Shown: positions 1 to 11,029, counted from the first letter of the stretch. The stretch is DNA of 64,000 nucleotides from Karstenula rhodostoma CBS 690.94 (GCA_010093485.1 MU001504.1:937769-1001768); one strand, 5' to 3'. Notes: generated from the sequence alone by a model not told the origin. Translations and numbers: made by a program.

Positions 1-204
1 CGGCCTTGCAGTTCGAAGCGTTGAACAGTCCGAAAACGCGTCGTCGCCTGCACCACCCCGAAGCGAAAGCATAATTCCCATCTCGAAGCGATGAGATGTC
101 GGAAACGAGAACATAACGAACGGATACGCGTATAAAGATTACTGAAGATAGCGATGGGACAGCAAAGTTGTATGTGCTAGCGGGTGGGAGACGAATGACA
201 AGAG

Positions 205-3200
205 CTATGCTGTTGCAGCTTGCCGTGGCGCCAGTTGTTCGTCCGTCCCTGCCTCATTCTTCGCGACTTCTGCTTTCAACTTCTGAAGCACTTGTGCCGC
301 AACCGCTATTGCCTCTTCGGGTATGCCTGCAACTCTGGCAACCTTCAGCGCATGGCTTTGTCGATTCACTCCTTTCCGCAGTCGATGCACATAAGAAAAC
401 CTTCCCTCTGCCTCTTCGGCCACGTCGTTGCAATAGCATCCTAGCTTTTCAAAGTCTTTCGTCATATCGGTGAGCGCGTGAAAATGGGTGGCAAACAGAG
501 TCCGAGACTGGTTGATGTGGTAGAGGTGGTGAAGGCAGGCGTAACCCACAGCGATACCATCTTCCGGCGTCGTTCCCCTACCAACCTCGTCCATGATGAC
601 GAACGAGCGAGGTGTAGCTTCCTTGAGAATCTGAGCCGTTTCGAGCATCTCCACCATGAAAGTGGATTGATCTTGGTACAAGTTATCGGCAGAGCCTACG
701 CGGCTGAAGATTTTGTCCACGAGTCCCACTTCGGCATACTCTGCTGGCACGAAGGACCCGGTTTGAGCAAGAATCGATATAAGTGCGTTCTGCCGTAGAT
801 AAGTACTCTTGCCGGCCATGTTTGGTCCTGTGATGAGCCATATCCGCTCATCCTTTCCCAGTAGACAGTCATTTGGTGCGAACGTCCGCCCCTGCTCGCC
901 CAATCCAGCCTCAACAACAGGGTGGCGACCACCAACGATGTGATGCGCAGTACCGGCATTAATTACGGGACGAACAAAGCTCTTGTCTATTGCAAGTGCA
1001 GCGAAGGCGCAGGCCACATCGAGTTCATCTAGAACGGCTGCATTCCGTCGAAGTTTGACTAGATTGCGCACAACGCCCTCACGAAGGTCGCTTAGGACGC
1101 GCTGTTCCTCGTTACGTATACGAAAGCGGGTTTCGTCCATTTGAGTACCTAAGCGTGTCCATTCGGGCACTTGGAAGGATCTTGTAGACTTACTGCTACT
1201 CAGACTTTTAGGGTACTGGGTAGTGACACGGCTGACATCTTTGCCTTTAACGTGTGCAATGTGGGCCAGGTTAGGCGTCCATTTGAGGCAAAGACTTTCC
1301 GTGCCTAGGGTTTTGCGCAATTGCTGTTCCAGGTCTGCTTTGCTCTCGACCAGACCATCGAGGGTGCTGTGCAGTTTTTCTAGGGTCTTGCTGGCTTTTC
1401 TCTTCATTATCCAAATGTCGTCACGGCCATCCGTTGCACTCTTGAAGCTCGGCGCAATCATATGCGGTTTGGGCTGAATGCGTTTGGGCAACTCTTTCAA
1501 ATCTTCCTCACCAGCTTCTCGACCGAGGACATCTTGGGCAATTTCTTCTAGTTCGGCAGCTTGATCGTTTTCGATTCGATGGTATTCAGACAGTCCTTCC
1601 TCGTCGATGGTGTCTTGAATACGTTGTGCCAATTCAAGGGGCTGCACTAGGTCGAAACGGTTTTGCAAAGCTGGAACACACTGTCTCCTTCGCGTTTCCA
1701 CGACTCGGTTCTCTGAATCGATCAGGATTGAATTTCTTGACCCAACATGGTCTTGGAGCATCTTGGCAAGGTCCGCAGTGGTCACTACCGTCTTCGACAG
1801 CTCCATAAGATCATCAGCGTCGCCGCGACCGACTGTGAACTTGGTCACCAGGCGAAGTGAATCGAATGTCTGGGCAAGCAATGCCGTCACATCTTGCCGA
1901 AGCTGAGGGTAGCCGATCATCTCCTCAACGAGATCTAGTCTCTCGTTGATTGTGGATAGAGACATTGAGGGAGCGGCTGTTTGGATTAGTATTTGTCAAC
2001 TAATATATGCGAGCCACTTACAGAGTCGTTGGGTAAGAAGTCGAGTTCCGCTCTTTGTCACTGTCTCTTTGAGTGAATGCAGCAAGCTGCCCTGATGAGA
2101 ACCGTCACGTATTGTGCTTCTGATCTCGAGAGCTCTCAAGCTGTTCTTGTCAATGCTCATGTGGTCCTCCGCTTGATGTCGGACGGGAGCCTGCAGCCGT
2201 GTTCTCGCACCAAGTAGTTGGTGCTTGACGTAATGAAGTAGAGACCCCCCTGCAGCTACTTCCCCGGTGCTGAAGTTTTTGTGATCAAAATCTTCCACTA
2301 CATCTTCCATCATCGGTATCCAATCAACCACGCTCAAAGGTTGTGCAGCAGGCTCTTGAAAGGTGATCATATGGCCATCCTCCTTTAAGATAGACACCAT
2401 TTGAGAATTTTGCTCCTCTGCAAAAACATTATCTAGGATAATCTCACGAGGTCTTATGCGAGCAACTGCAGATGGAAGAGAAGCAATGTCGGTGCTCTGG
2501 GTGATAAAGTCTCCACTCGATAAGTCGATCCACGCAAGTCCGACTTCTGTACGAGGTAAATTGAGTACAGAAGAGACCTTGGAAGTTCCAGGACTGACTT
2601 TGACAGCGTTCTCTTTCAAAGCTTCCGGATTGACATGAATGCTCAGCAGGTAGTTGTTTTCCCAGGGATCCATGAAATGCTCGTCGATGAGCGTTCCAGG
2701 AGTTACGATGCGGGAGACTCGCCTCGTATACTGAGGTTCACCTTTTGCTCTGGTTGAAGCATCATTGAGGTACTCGTCACATATTGCGACATGCTTGCTC
2801 AGGTCTTGCACCAAGGTTTTGAGGTAGCGTTCCAGTTGGTAGGCAGGAAATCCAGCCTTCGAAGTCAGACATGTCAACAAGACAGCGCGAGGCTGTACTC
2901 ACCATTGAAACAGTCGGTCGTTTGCTTCCTTTTGAGGTTTTCCTTTTTGCTTTTTTGATGTTCAGGAGTGGTGCATATTCGTCGGCTTGCTCGAAGTACA
3001 ACTTGGCGAGTCAGCTACGGGTTGACAGAACAACATGGTGCTCACTTCGTAGAATCCACCCACTCGCGTCAACAGAACGCAGTGACTGAATTTGAGCAGG
3101 TTGTTGCGCACCTCCTGCAGCAACGGTGGGTAATCCGGTTCATCATCTTGAGGCGGAAGCGGAGGTCCGTCAATGGCGCCCTGTGGGATATCATTCACAC

Positions 3201-3417
3201 TGAGGGTGGCTTTTTTCTTGGCTCCTCGGGCGTGCGTGAAGCAATGCCATTGGAGTTGTGTGGAGCAGGCACGTGATGCGTGTCGCGGGCGCGTCGAGCT
3301 TAGGAAAAGGGATGAGCTTGCATATGCTCGCCGATAAGACAAATGTGCAGAGGCTGAAAGTTTTGATACGACGTGACGAGTGACAGGCTTCGTACTGCCT
3401 GCAAGCATCTTCCTCAT
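205..3417 (-). CDS. MSH1: Mitochondrial DNA mismatch repair ATPase (MutS homologue, Msh1)
   Basis: A MutS-family ATPase of about 1025 aa in four exons (3417-3046, 3001-2903, 2856-2022, 1976-205), separated by introns of 44-46 nt with in-phase junctions. The first in-frame ATG is at 3417; longer upstream readings would need a non-ATG start. The N-terminus is rich in Arg/Ser/Ala, as in a mitochondrial presequence. The mismatch-binding motif GGFYE closes exon 1, and the F-x-E residues that stack on a mispair are intact. The C-terminal half carries Walker A GPNMAGKST, the STFM signature, Walker B VIMDEVGRGT and the ATHFH switch. Length and targeting fit Msh1, which maintains mitochondrial DNA in yeast, rather than nuclear Msh2-6. 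Nuclear Msh paralogues are less likely because of the presequence and the short linker regions. Confidence in family is high; mitochondrial location is inferred. Confidence 0.93.
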
Positions 3418-3605
3418 TCGAAGCAGATCGAGATGGTTGGATGCAGACTGAAGCCGCGATGAATGTTTGCGCCTGTTGGTTGGTGCTTGTGGTCCCTGCG
3501 AGCACAATTCCCAAAGTAGTTAGGCAGCCTCGGAACGCGGAGCGCGGGGCAGTCGCATTGCAGAAAGCTACGGTCGCCGCATTTGCCTTCCTCCAATCTG
3601 CAAAC
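3418..3605. promoter_or_regulatory. Shared MSH1/HEM12 divergent promoter
   Basis: Only 188 bp separate the start codons of the divergent MSH1 and HEM12 genes, so both promoters must lie here or inside the coding ends. I see no clear TATA box. Co-regulation is an inference. Confidence 0.5.
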
Positions 3606-5000
3606 ATGGCACCCCAATTCGAGCCTCTAAAAAATGACTTGATACTGCGGACGGCGAGAGGTAACTGCGCCATGCGCTCCTGCCGACATTGGTTGACCGT
3701 GAGCTGATCCAGGGCACAGGTGAGAAGGTCGAGCGCCCGCCCATGTGGGTGATGCGTCAGGGTGAGCACCGTGCCAGTTGCTTTGGGGGAAAGGAAGCTG
3801 ATGCGCACTAGCCGGAAGATACCTCCCCGAATACCACGAAGCAAAGGGTAGCCATGATTTCTTCGACTGCTGCCGGTCACCCGAAATTGCCTCGACGCTC
3901 ACCCTCCAGCCCATCGAACGGTTTGCGGGGCTCATCGACGCAGCCATTATCTTCTCGGACATCCTGGTGATACCACAGGCAATGGGGATGGAGGTTATAA
4001 TGGTAGATAAGAAGGGCCCGCACTTCCCGGAGCCGCTGCAAGGGCCCGACGACAAGCAGTACCAGGAAGTCATGGAGCGCGAGGTCGACGTCAAAGAGTC
4101 GCTGGACTATGTATACAAGGCCATCACGCTCACACGGCAAAAGCTGGCGGGTCGCGTGCCTCTGATAGGCTTCTGCGGAGCTCCGTGGACGCTGCTGTGC
4201 TACATGGTGGAAGGCGGAGGGACGAAGCTGTTCATCCAGTCAAAAACATGGGTCTTCAAGCACGGGGAGGAGAGCAAAGCGCTATTGCAGAAGATTGCAG
4301 AGCTCTGCGTCGAGTACTTGGCCTTGCAGGTACAAGCTGGTGCGCAGGTATGACCTCGTCGCACGCACCAGCCAGACATTCGTTGACACGACACAGATGC
4401 TTCAAGTCTTTGATTCGTGGGCTGGCGAGCTGTCTCCTACCTCCTTCAAGACTTTTTCCCTACCCTACCTCACCTACATTGCGGACAACGTGCCGAAGCG
4501 ACTCGCGGAGCTCGGCCTCGAACCCGTCCCAATGACGGTCTTCGCAAAAGGCGCGTGGTACGCGCTGGAAGACCTGTGCAAGACCAGTTACAACACCATT
4601 GGCCTGGACTGGCTCCATGACCCGGCTGAGGCATACAAGATCGCTCGCGCCCACGGTAAGGTTTTGCAAGGCAACGCAGATCCCGGTGTACTGTACGGCG
4701 GACGGGAAGCCATCACGGCTGTTGTCAAGGAGATGGTCGCTGGTTTCGGCGGAGGGAAGCAGGGCTGGATAGCCAATCTCGGTCACGGTATGCCGCACTA
4801 TGCGACGAGATTGCACAAGCTGACGAGACATAGGAATCACTCCGTTTGTGAAGCCCGATGATCTCAAATTCTTCTTCGAAGAAATTCACAAGCACGCTGC
4901 GTCGAGCCAACCGGCGGAAGAAGAAGCATCAGAGGAGCCTTCTGCAAGAGACCTAGCAATGCGCGGGGCGCCAAGCAAGAATCTGCTCCACGGGATATAG
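3606..5000 (+). CDS. HEM12: Uroporphyrinogen decarboxylase
   Basis: Cytosolic haem-pathway enzyme that removes four acetate carboxyls from uroporphyrinogen III to give coproporphyrinogen III. Five exons (3606-3660, 3720-3761, 3812-4347, 4397-4787, 4834-5000) join in phase to 396 aa. Family motifs are all present: [14 protein letters not shown] near residue 30 (substrate-binding Arg and Tyr, reassembled across intron 2), FCGAPWTL, and LGHGI near the C-terminus, the last split by intron 4. The catalytic Asp environment ([13 protein letters not shown]) is intact. The protein ends in an acidic, Ala/Glu-rich tail of about 25 residues that the compact family core does not need. The start ATG gives [11 protein letters not shown], the usual fungal N-terminus. 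It shares a 188-bp divergent promoter with MSH1. Confidence 0.95.
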
Positions 5001-5352
5001 CGTTGCAGTCGAAAATGTATTATTTCTAGAGCGAATATACAAGCATTGCGATAGTTTATACCAAATAATAGCAGTATCGAAGTGGCATTCTAGAGTTTTT
5101 AATCCCCGATTTTGTCCTATGTGGGTAATACTATCCCTAAGCTTCTGTCCTATCCGAGACAAACATTTGTCCGTCTCCGGATAGTGGTGATTGGAGACTT
5201 CGATGGCAAGCGGTGGAGGTACTTTGCACATTTACGTTCCTATGTGTAGATTTAACAAATGTGGGGTGTCAAACGGGTATCTTCTTGCCTAGGCATCTTG
5301 CTCTCTCCAGACGACTGTTGTAATTTACTCTGACATATTTATATCATGATTA
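5001..5352. other. Convergent intergenic region, nothing recognised
   Basis: The 3' flanks of HEM12 and FCY1 meet here. It is rather AT-rich (around 5030-5110) and probably holds both polyadenylation regions. No RNA gene or conserved ORF was recognised. Confidence 0.5.
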
Positions 5353-5915
5353 TCAGTTGTTCTCTTCCCCAATGTCCTCGTACCTGCGCAGTCGTCAGCA
5401 CCAACTCTCCGTTACGTGTTCTCCACACATACCACTCCTCAGGATGCTCGTTGATAAACTTCTTCATCAAAATCTGCAGCTCCTTGTTATGCAACACTAC
5501 CACTTCAATGCCCTTCGACTTCAAGTACTCTTCACCTCCCAGGAAGTTCTTGTTCTCGCCAATGACGACGCGCTTCACCTTGTACATAACACAGGCCCCT
5601 GTGCACATGTCACAGGGTGACAGTGTAGTATACATAGTAGCACCATGGTACACGGAGGCGGGGAGACGCCCCGCATTCTCCAAAGCTGATATTTCGGCCT
5701 GGGCATAGTTAGACGTGAGGGAGACAAGACACAGGACGGCAAGATGATAGTACGTGGAGTGTGGCACTGCCTTTCTGCATGCGCATGTTGTGGCCGGAGC
5801 CGAGAAGCTTGCCGTCAGCGCTGACGAGAGCGGCGCCGATGGGGACACCGCCTTCCTCAGAGCCCTTGTGAGCTTCATCGAAGGCGGCTTTGAAGCCGAC
5901 GTCTGATTCGGACAT
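5353..5915 (-). CDS. FCY1: Cytosine deaminase (fungal type)
   Basis: Pyrimidine-salvage zinc enzyme converting cytosine to uracil. Three exons (5915-5754, 5698-5433, 5383-5353) give 152 aa, close to the 158 aa of yeast Fcy1. Zinc ligands are visible: HAE, with His the last residue of exon 1 and Ala-Glu opening exon 2, and PCDMC. The catalytic Glu is the E of HAE. The final 31-nt exon restores the conserved C-terminal ending YEDIGEENN, the lid that closes over the active site; reading through the last intron instead would give an aberrant tail. Intron 1 uses a weak donor (GTACTA). This family is absent from animals and determines flucytosine sensitivity in fungi. A longer N-terminus is possible by an upstream frame but is not needed for homology. 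Confidence 0.93.
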
Positions 5916-6870
5916 GTTTGGCTGAACTTGTCGGCAAAGCAGCACCCGGAAGAGGCTTCGATGATGTATTGTCTAGCCTGGGACGACTTAGACGCCACAC
6001 CTCACCAAGTTGATGTTTGGATAGGATAGCGTACCTCGCACCACGGATTAGTTTTCAAAGCGATCCCTGGCGATGCGAAATCAAAGAGCAATGGCTACAC
6101 TTTGACAGGCGCAGCAAACCGCAATCGATCTCGCATGAAATCACAGCTGCCCCGCCAATCGGGCGGGCGATAACGGCACCTGAACCCTGCAGATCGCCTG
6201 GCCGAAGAGCGCCTGTGGCTGTTGGGGCTGGTGGCGCTAAAGCATCAAAGTGCGGTTCCTTTGGGGGAGCGTGGGGGAGCGAACATCCGCTCTGGTCGCG
6301 CATACTCGTGCCCCGGACGCAGTTGTGCATTTGAGATTGCTTGTGTGGTTTCGTCAGGGCTCTGGCTTTTGTTTGCAGGCACTTGCGACACTGTGAAAGG
6401 CGTGCAGGCGGCAGGATCAGCCGTGGAAGGGCGTGGAATCGCACCGAATCTTCTCTCGCTCGGCGCAGTCGGTGCATTTGCGAGATCCCGGTTCACTACT
6501 TTTAAATCCAAAGCCTTTCGCCCTCGACACAAATATCCCCACCTTGGATACTCGTGAAGGACCTTGATTTCTTCGAGCACCTTACTCTACTCTTCGCAGA
6601 CGTCCCGAACTGCGAAGACCCGTTTGCGAGCTGTACGTACCGTCACTGCAGCCTCAGCCTGGCCTGGAGGCGACGCGGCTGCCACAGCGCGCGCCCAGCA
6701 GGCACAGAAGGGGCGCACCTGCCCGAACCACGGATTTTCGCTAACACCCTTTCTTGCGCTCACAGTATAGCACATTTTGCTTCCAGCGACCCCCGGCCCT
6801 CGAAAACTCGAACCTCAACGACCCCCACTAGCCCCTCCACGCCTCCGACTCGACCCCTGCAGTCGCGACC
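5916..6870. promoter_or_regulatory. Divergent FCY1/YDJ1 upstream region
   Basis: A 955-bp stretch between divergent genes. It holds a TTTAAAT element near 6499 and C/T-rich tracts before the YDJ1 start. The small ORFs on both strands look random. No clear tandem heat-shock element was recognised, although a DnaJ gene would be expected to carry one. Confidence 0.4.
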
Positions 6871-8250
6871 ATGGTCAAAGACCAGAAGTTCTATGACATC
6901 CTCGGGGTGGCGCCAGATGCCACCGAGGCACAGCTGAAGTCGGCCTACAAGAAGGGCGCTTTGAAGCACCACCCAGGTTCGTCTTTACCCTGTCAGCCTA
7001 GGCGATTACGGTTTTGCTGACGCGGCGCAGACAAGAACGCACACAACCCCGATGCCGCAGAAAAGTTCAAAGACCTCTCACACGCCTATGAAGTCCTGTC
7101 CGACCCCGAGAAGCGACAAATATACGACCAGTATGGAGAGGAGGGTCTTGAGCAGGGCGGCGGCGGCGGTGGCATGGCCGCTGAGGATCTTTTCGCCCAG
7201 TTTTTCGGCGGCGGCGGTGGCCCATTTGGCGGCATGTTCGGCGGTGGCATGAGGGAGCAGGGTCCCAAGAAAGCGCGCACAATCTCCCACGTCCACAAGG
7301 TTTCGCTCGAGGACATCTACCGCGGCAAGGTTTCCAAGCTGGCTCTGCAGAAGTCGGTCATCTGCCCCAAGTGTGATGGCCGCGGTGGTAAGGAGGGTGC
7401 AGTCAAGAAGTGCGCCGGCTGTGACGGCCGAGGAATGAAGCACATGATGCGCCAGATGGGCCCTATGATCCAGCGTTTCCAGACCGTCTGCCCCGACTGC
7501 CAGGGTGAGGGAGAAATCATCCGCGACCGCGATCGTTGCAAGCAGTGCAACGGCAAGAAGACCATCATCGAGCGCAAGGTGCTCCACGTCCACGTCGACC
7601 GCGGTGTCAAGTCCGGCCACCGAATCGAGTTCCGCGGCGAGGGAGACCAGCTGCCCGGTGTCGAACCTGGAGATGTGGTTTTCGAAATTGAACAGAAGCC
7701 GCACCCGCGGTTCCAGCGAAAAGACGACGATCTCTTCTACCATGCCGAGGTTGACCTGCTTACTGCCCTTGCGGGTGGTAAGATCCACATTGAACACCTT
7801 GACGAGCGGTGGTTAACAGTCGACGTCATTCCCGGCGAATGCATCACTCCTGGTACGTATCCTCCACATGTTCAGAAGTTCCGCAGAAACAGCAACTAAC
7901 TTGAAACAGGTGAGGTCAAAGTTATCCGCGGCCAGGGCATGCCATCATACCGCCATCACGATCACGGAAACCTGTACATCCAGTTCGACGTCAAGTTCCC
8001 CGAGCGCCTCGGCGGCGAGGACGGCGCACCCATGTCAGAAGAGCAAATCAAGGCTCTCGAATCGGTACTGCCTCCCCGCGCAGCCGCAGCCGCTGCACCT
8101 CCTACCGACGCCATGGTCGAAGACTTCACCCTGGAGACCGTGGACGCTGCACGGGAAGGTGGCCGCGCTCGTGGCATCGCTGGCAGCACGGACGACGATG
8201 ACGACGAGATGCACCCCGGTGCTGAACGTGTACAATGCGCGTCACAGTAG
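6871..8250 (+). CDS. YDJ1: Type I DnaJ/Hsp40 co-chaperone, farnesylated (Ydj1-like)
   Basis: Class A J-protein of 422 aa from three exons (6871-6976, 7031-7852, 7910-8250). It stimulates cytosolic Hsp70 ATPase and delivers unfolded clients. Order of domains: J domain (1-70) with the HPD motif reassembled across intron 1; a Gly/Phe-rich linker (about 75-110); and a zinc-binding region with four CxxCxGxx repeats ([32 protein letters not shown], the last lacking its final Gly). Then follow the two client-binding beta domains and an acidic DDDDDE stretch. The protein ends in CASQ, the same CaaX box found on yeast Ydj1, so it is expected to be farnesylated and partly attached to ER and mitochondrial surfaces. 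That supports orthology to Ydj1 rather than to the mitochondrial Mdj1. Confidence 0.96.
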
Positions 8251-8684
8251 ACCCCCAAAACAGTACGGGGACGAGACGATGACATCTAACGACGGACATG
8301 TACGGGATGAGGATGTGATGCGTAGTCGCATTAGCATGGATGCGGGGTTCGTAGGGTAGCGGCGGCTCGAGCTCCGCAACGAAGACGACGAAGGAATCTA
8401 CATTCGGAGGTGTTCAGGCTCGGCCAGGTTTCTTCCCGTTTCCACACCTTGTCTGGGCACACACGGGTTTTGTCTTTTGTCCGGTATGCTTGGTATTCCT
8501 TTATTTTCTTTCAGCGGACCTCTTTTTCTATAGACGGGCGGACACACTTGTTCCTCATGGAGTGCGAGTTGCATTGTTAATGCGTGCGCGCTGCGAGGAT
8601 TGGCATTGTGGTGGGAAGTGGGGCGAGGTGGGGTTGTGTAAGCAGAAGCAGAAAATGGAGAGCGTAATGTTCGTTGTTGCGGGT
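8251..8684. other. YDJ1 3' flank, nothing recognised
   Basis: Probable 3' untranslated region and intergenic DNA. The T-rich stretch at about 8470-8530 could serve transcript end formation. No gene was recognised. Confidence 0.4.
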
Positions 8685-8715
8685 TGATGGTGATGATGGT
8701 GATGGTGATGGTGAT
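8685..8715. repeat. GATGGT microsatellite
   Basis: A short run of GATGGT/GAT units is visible directly in the sequence. It marks the left edge of the low-complexity island that extends to about 10.05 kb. Confidence 0.85.
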
Positions 8716-8744
8716 ACCTCAAAGGCTTTGGCCTAGGTCAGAGG

Positions 8745-10012
8745 TATAAAACGCGGGCCGGTTTCTGCGTGTTGGTACTTCACGCAACCTGTCTGCCCTG
8801 CACGAGGGCGACTAAAAACGTACAACATACCCTTTGATGCGGTTTCACGAATGGACTGCACACCCATCGACGCCGCGGAGGAGGAGTGGTCGCCGTGAAC
8901 TAAAAAATTGGGGACTCAGGTCATATGTGGTGGCGAGGTGGGCTGGTGGGCTGGTGGATTGGTGGGCTGGTGGACTGGTGGACTTGAAACCACGACGACC
9001 GACGACCGTGAGACTCCCTATGTGGAGGTCGAGCTTGCCGCCTCGACGACACCACTGCTCGGAATGGGTATGCTGGAGGGTCGGTGGGTCTCAAATCTGC
9101 TATCCCTATCACGCATGGCTTTTGCGGAGGGAGGGCGGGTGGAAAAGAACGGCCAGGGCGGTGGTGGGAACTAAGAAGATGAAGGTACTTGCCGTGTGGA
9201 AGAGTCGTGGGCCAAAACGTCTGACGACAAAATCGATGGCGTAGCGGAGGACTGGCGAGGCTACAAAAGATGGCATTACGAGACATGGGGGTTCGCGCCC
9301 GGGAGGAGGGTAAGGTCGGAAGAGAGGTTTGCATGGTTATGCGTGTCGAGGGTCTTACCTATGCATGGTTATGGTGCGGGCGGTTGAGTGTGGGGCTCGG
9401 AGAAGGAGATGCAGGTTTGGTGGAAACCAGAAAATTGTGAAACCACATCACATGTGGGGGGGGAAGGTGGTTGCGAAACAACATGGCTCCATTGCCATGC
9501 TGTGGAGACGTCGTGGGATCCATGTATCTGCGATGGGGTTGATGGTCGTTTTCCAGCGGTCTGGACGGCGCGTGAGATGGGGATATAAAGACCTATTTGA
9601 CCTCTGCTGTCGTTCTTTACACGACTTGCTCTTCGTGGGGGCGATTAAAACTGCTCAAGTCCGATTTCATGGGGAAAACGATATTGTCCAAGAAGGTATG
9701 TTGTGGGGGAGGGGCGGACTAAAAGGACAGAAGAGGAACCCCATGTGGTGGAGGGTCTTGGACTATAAAAGTTGGTATGTTCGGCAGATGGACTGCTCGT
9801 CGTCTCGACCTGTACGCACGATATTGAGAGTATAACTCGGTGGATGGTTAAGATGTTGCTTACCACATGCCTTTGCGCTGCTGAGGCGCGATTGGAAGCA
9901 GGCCATGAAAGAAGCCATGGAGACTACAAGTGCGGTTTCCTGCATGCATGTCGTGAGGGGAGGTGGCGACTAAAAACATAGCGCTACCACTGCATGTCAT
10001 GTGTGGACTACA
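8745..10012 (+). repeat. Non-coding island with dispersed CTA(A/C/T)AAA motifs
   Basis: This G/T-rich stretch has no believable gene but repeats a short degenerate motif, roughly GG-N-GACTAaAAA. Copies lie near 8745 (TATAAA), 8807 (GGCGACTAAAAAC), 8898, 9170, 9259, 9584, 9640 (GGCGATTAAAAC), 9716, 9771, 9922, 9965 (GGCGACTAAAAAC) and 10005. Three times a TATAAA- or TACAAG-like copy precedes a GGCGA(C/T)TAAAA copy, 62 nt downstream at the first site, 56 nt at the second and about 45 nt at the third. The words CATGTGG and GCATGGTTATG also recur (the latter near 9331 and 9364). This looks like an old, strongly diverged tandem array or a structured non-coding transcript. I cannot name it. Confidence 0.5.
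8938..8985. repeat. Six-unit 8-bp tandem repeat (GTGGGCTG)
   Basis: Six successive octamers: GTGGGCTG twice, GTGGATTG, GTGGGCTG, GTGGACTG, GTGGACTT. The units are contiguous without spacers. All G-runs are on the + strand, so a G-quadruplex-like fold is possible. Confidence 0.9.
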
Positions 10013-10060
10013 AACCGACGTAGAAGTCGTCATGTAGTAGAAGAGTCGTGCTGTCAAAGT

Positions 10061-10825
10061 CCCCACTGTCCCAGTTGATCGACTTCTCCTGCTTTCGAAA
10101 GCCGATCCCGATCAAGCGAATGCGAAATAAAAACCCCCAGAACAAGTGTACGCATGTCTTTGGGGGTCGCTTTTTACTCACTTGGATATCAATACGCCAT
10201 TCCAGTGACTTCAAAGGCACGGTCTTTTGTTTCGATGCGTCGGCAAACTCTTACGCGGATGGCACATGTGGAGTGCACTGGTCGACTGGATCACTACAAG
10301 ACCCAGCTAGAACTCTATGGAGTGGTCTCTGCCCAGTTTGTGACACCATCTCATCCGAACCCGCATGTAGCGGGGTATGTGTTTGTCTGGGGACAGAAGC
10401 TATATACCGGAGTCGATGGACACCTCGTCAGCTTGCAACATCATGCACTGATATTTTTCCGTCGGACATAAGCACCTCTGCCCGGGAAGAGCTTGTCCTG
10501 CACATGTTTGCGAAGCTGGAAAGCGTCTGAAACCCGCAGGGTCCCTGCCGCATGGGAGTCAAAGGTTATAGATTCCAAGCCCATGGGCTCGAAAAGTTGA
10601 ATAGCTGAATATGATGTGGAGGAGCGGCGAGCTGAAGTGTACGACCATACCTGTTATGGTGTGCGTCTTGTCCTGCCTAATGCACTCACTCAGTGCGATG
10701 TGAGCTGCTAGAGTACCGGCGGAATTGCCTTACGAATTGCGTTGATTACGCTCCTGAGCCAAGATGTGGTAGTTGGTTGGCATCGCCCTGCGCACACAAA
10801 TGTATGCCTCGGTGCAACCTAGCTA
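10061..10825. other. Non-coding stretch with one G/C hairpin
   Basis: No gene was recognised. At 10133-10167 a 7-bp stem (ACCCCCA / TGGGGGT) encloses about 20 nt, and T5 (10171-10175) follows three nucleotides after the stem. This could terminate a Pol III or other short transcript. No tRNA fold or convincing A/B boxes were found next to it. Confidence 0.35.
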
Positions 10826-10897
10826 TGCAGGTGTCAAGTGATGTGGGGTGTCGAGTCAGTTACTCCAAGTCGCCCCCCACATTACGCTTCACCTGCA
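10826..10897. repeat. Imperfect inverted repeat next to the 5.8S fragment
   Basis: The left arm 10826-10850 (begins TGCAGGTGTCAAGTGATGTG) and the right arm 10873-10897 (on the minus strand begins TGCAGGTGAAGCGTAATGTG) pair imperfectly over about 22 nt around a 22-nt loop. The right arm ends exactly where recognisable 5.8S sequence begins. Confidence 0.6.
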
Positions 10898-11029
10898 TGG
10901 AATACCAAGGGGCGCAATGTGCGTTCAAAGATTCGATAATTCACTGAATTCTGCAATTCACACTACTTATCGCATTTCGCTGCGTTCTTCATCGATGCCA
11001 GAGCCAAGAGATCCATTGTTGAAAGTTGT
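10897..11029 (-). rRNA. 5.8S rRNA gene fragment, isolated and probably non-functional
   Basis: Read on the minus strand, this segment is the fungal 5.8S core. It contains CATCGATGAAGAACGCAGCG, TGCGATAAGTAGTGTGAATT, ATCGAATCTTTGAACGCACA and GCGCCCCTTGGTATTCC. Against the usual ascomycete sequence I count three substitutions: AATGG for AACGG, GGCTCTGG for GGTTCTGG and GAATTATCG for GAATCATCG. The last 25 or so nucleotides of 5.8S are missing or heavily changed. No 18S 3' end, ITS1 or 28S 5' start is recognisable on either side, so this is a displaced piece of rDNA and not part of an array. Its 5' edge touches the truncated dehydrogenase gene at 11030. Identification is from remembered conserved 5.8S sequence and is very secure for the core. 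Confidence 0.9.

Noticed and set aside
7078..7797. 239-aa antisense frame across YDJ1
   Set aside because: It is a codon-position shadow of the well-supported DnaJ gene, GC-rich at third positions, with no domain of its own.
8685..8985. CRISPR-like array
   Set aside because: Contiguous 6-8 bp units without spacers in a fungal genome; simple-sequence repeats.
10061..10220. tRNA gene near the C5/G5 hairpin
   Set aside because: No cloverleaf, no GGTTCRA B-box at the right spacing.
10897..11029. Functional rDNA unit
   Set aside because: Only the 5.8S core is present; no 18S 3' end, ITS or 28S start recognised within several kb, and the 3' end of 5.8S is lost.
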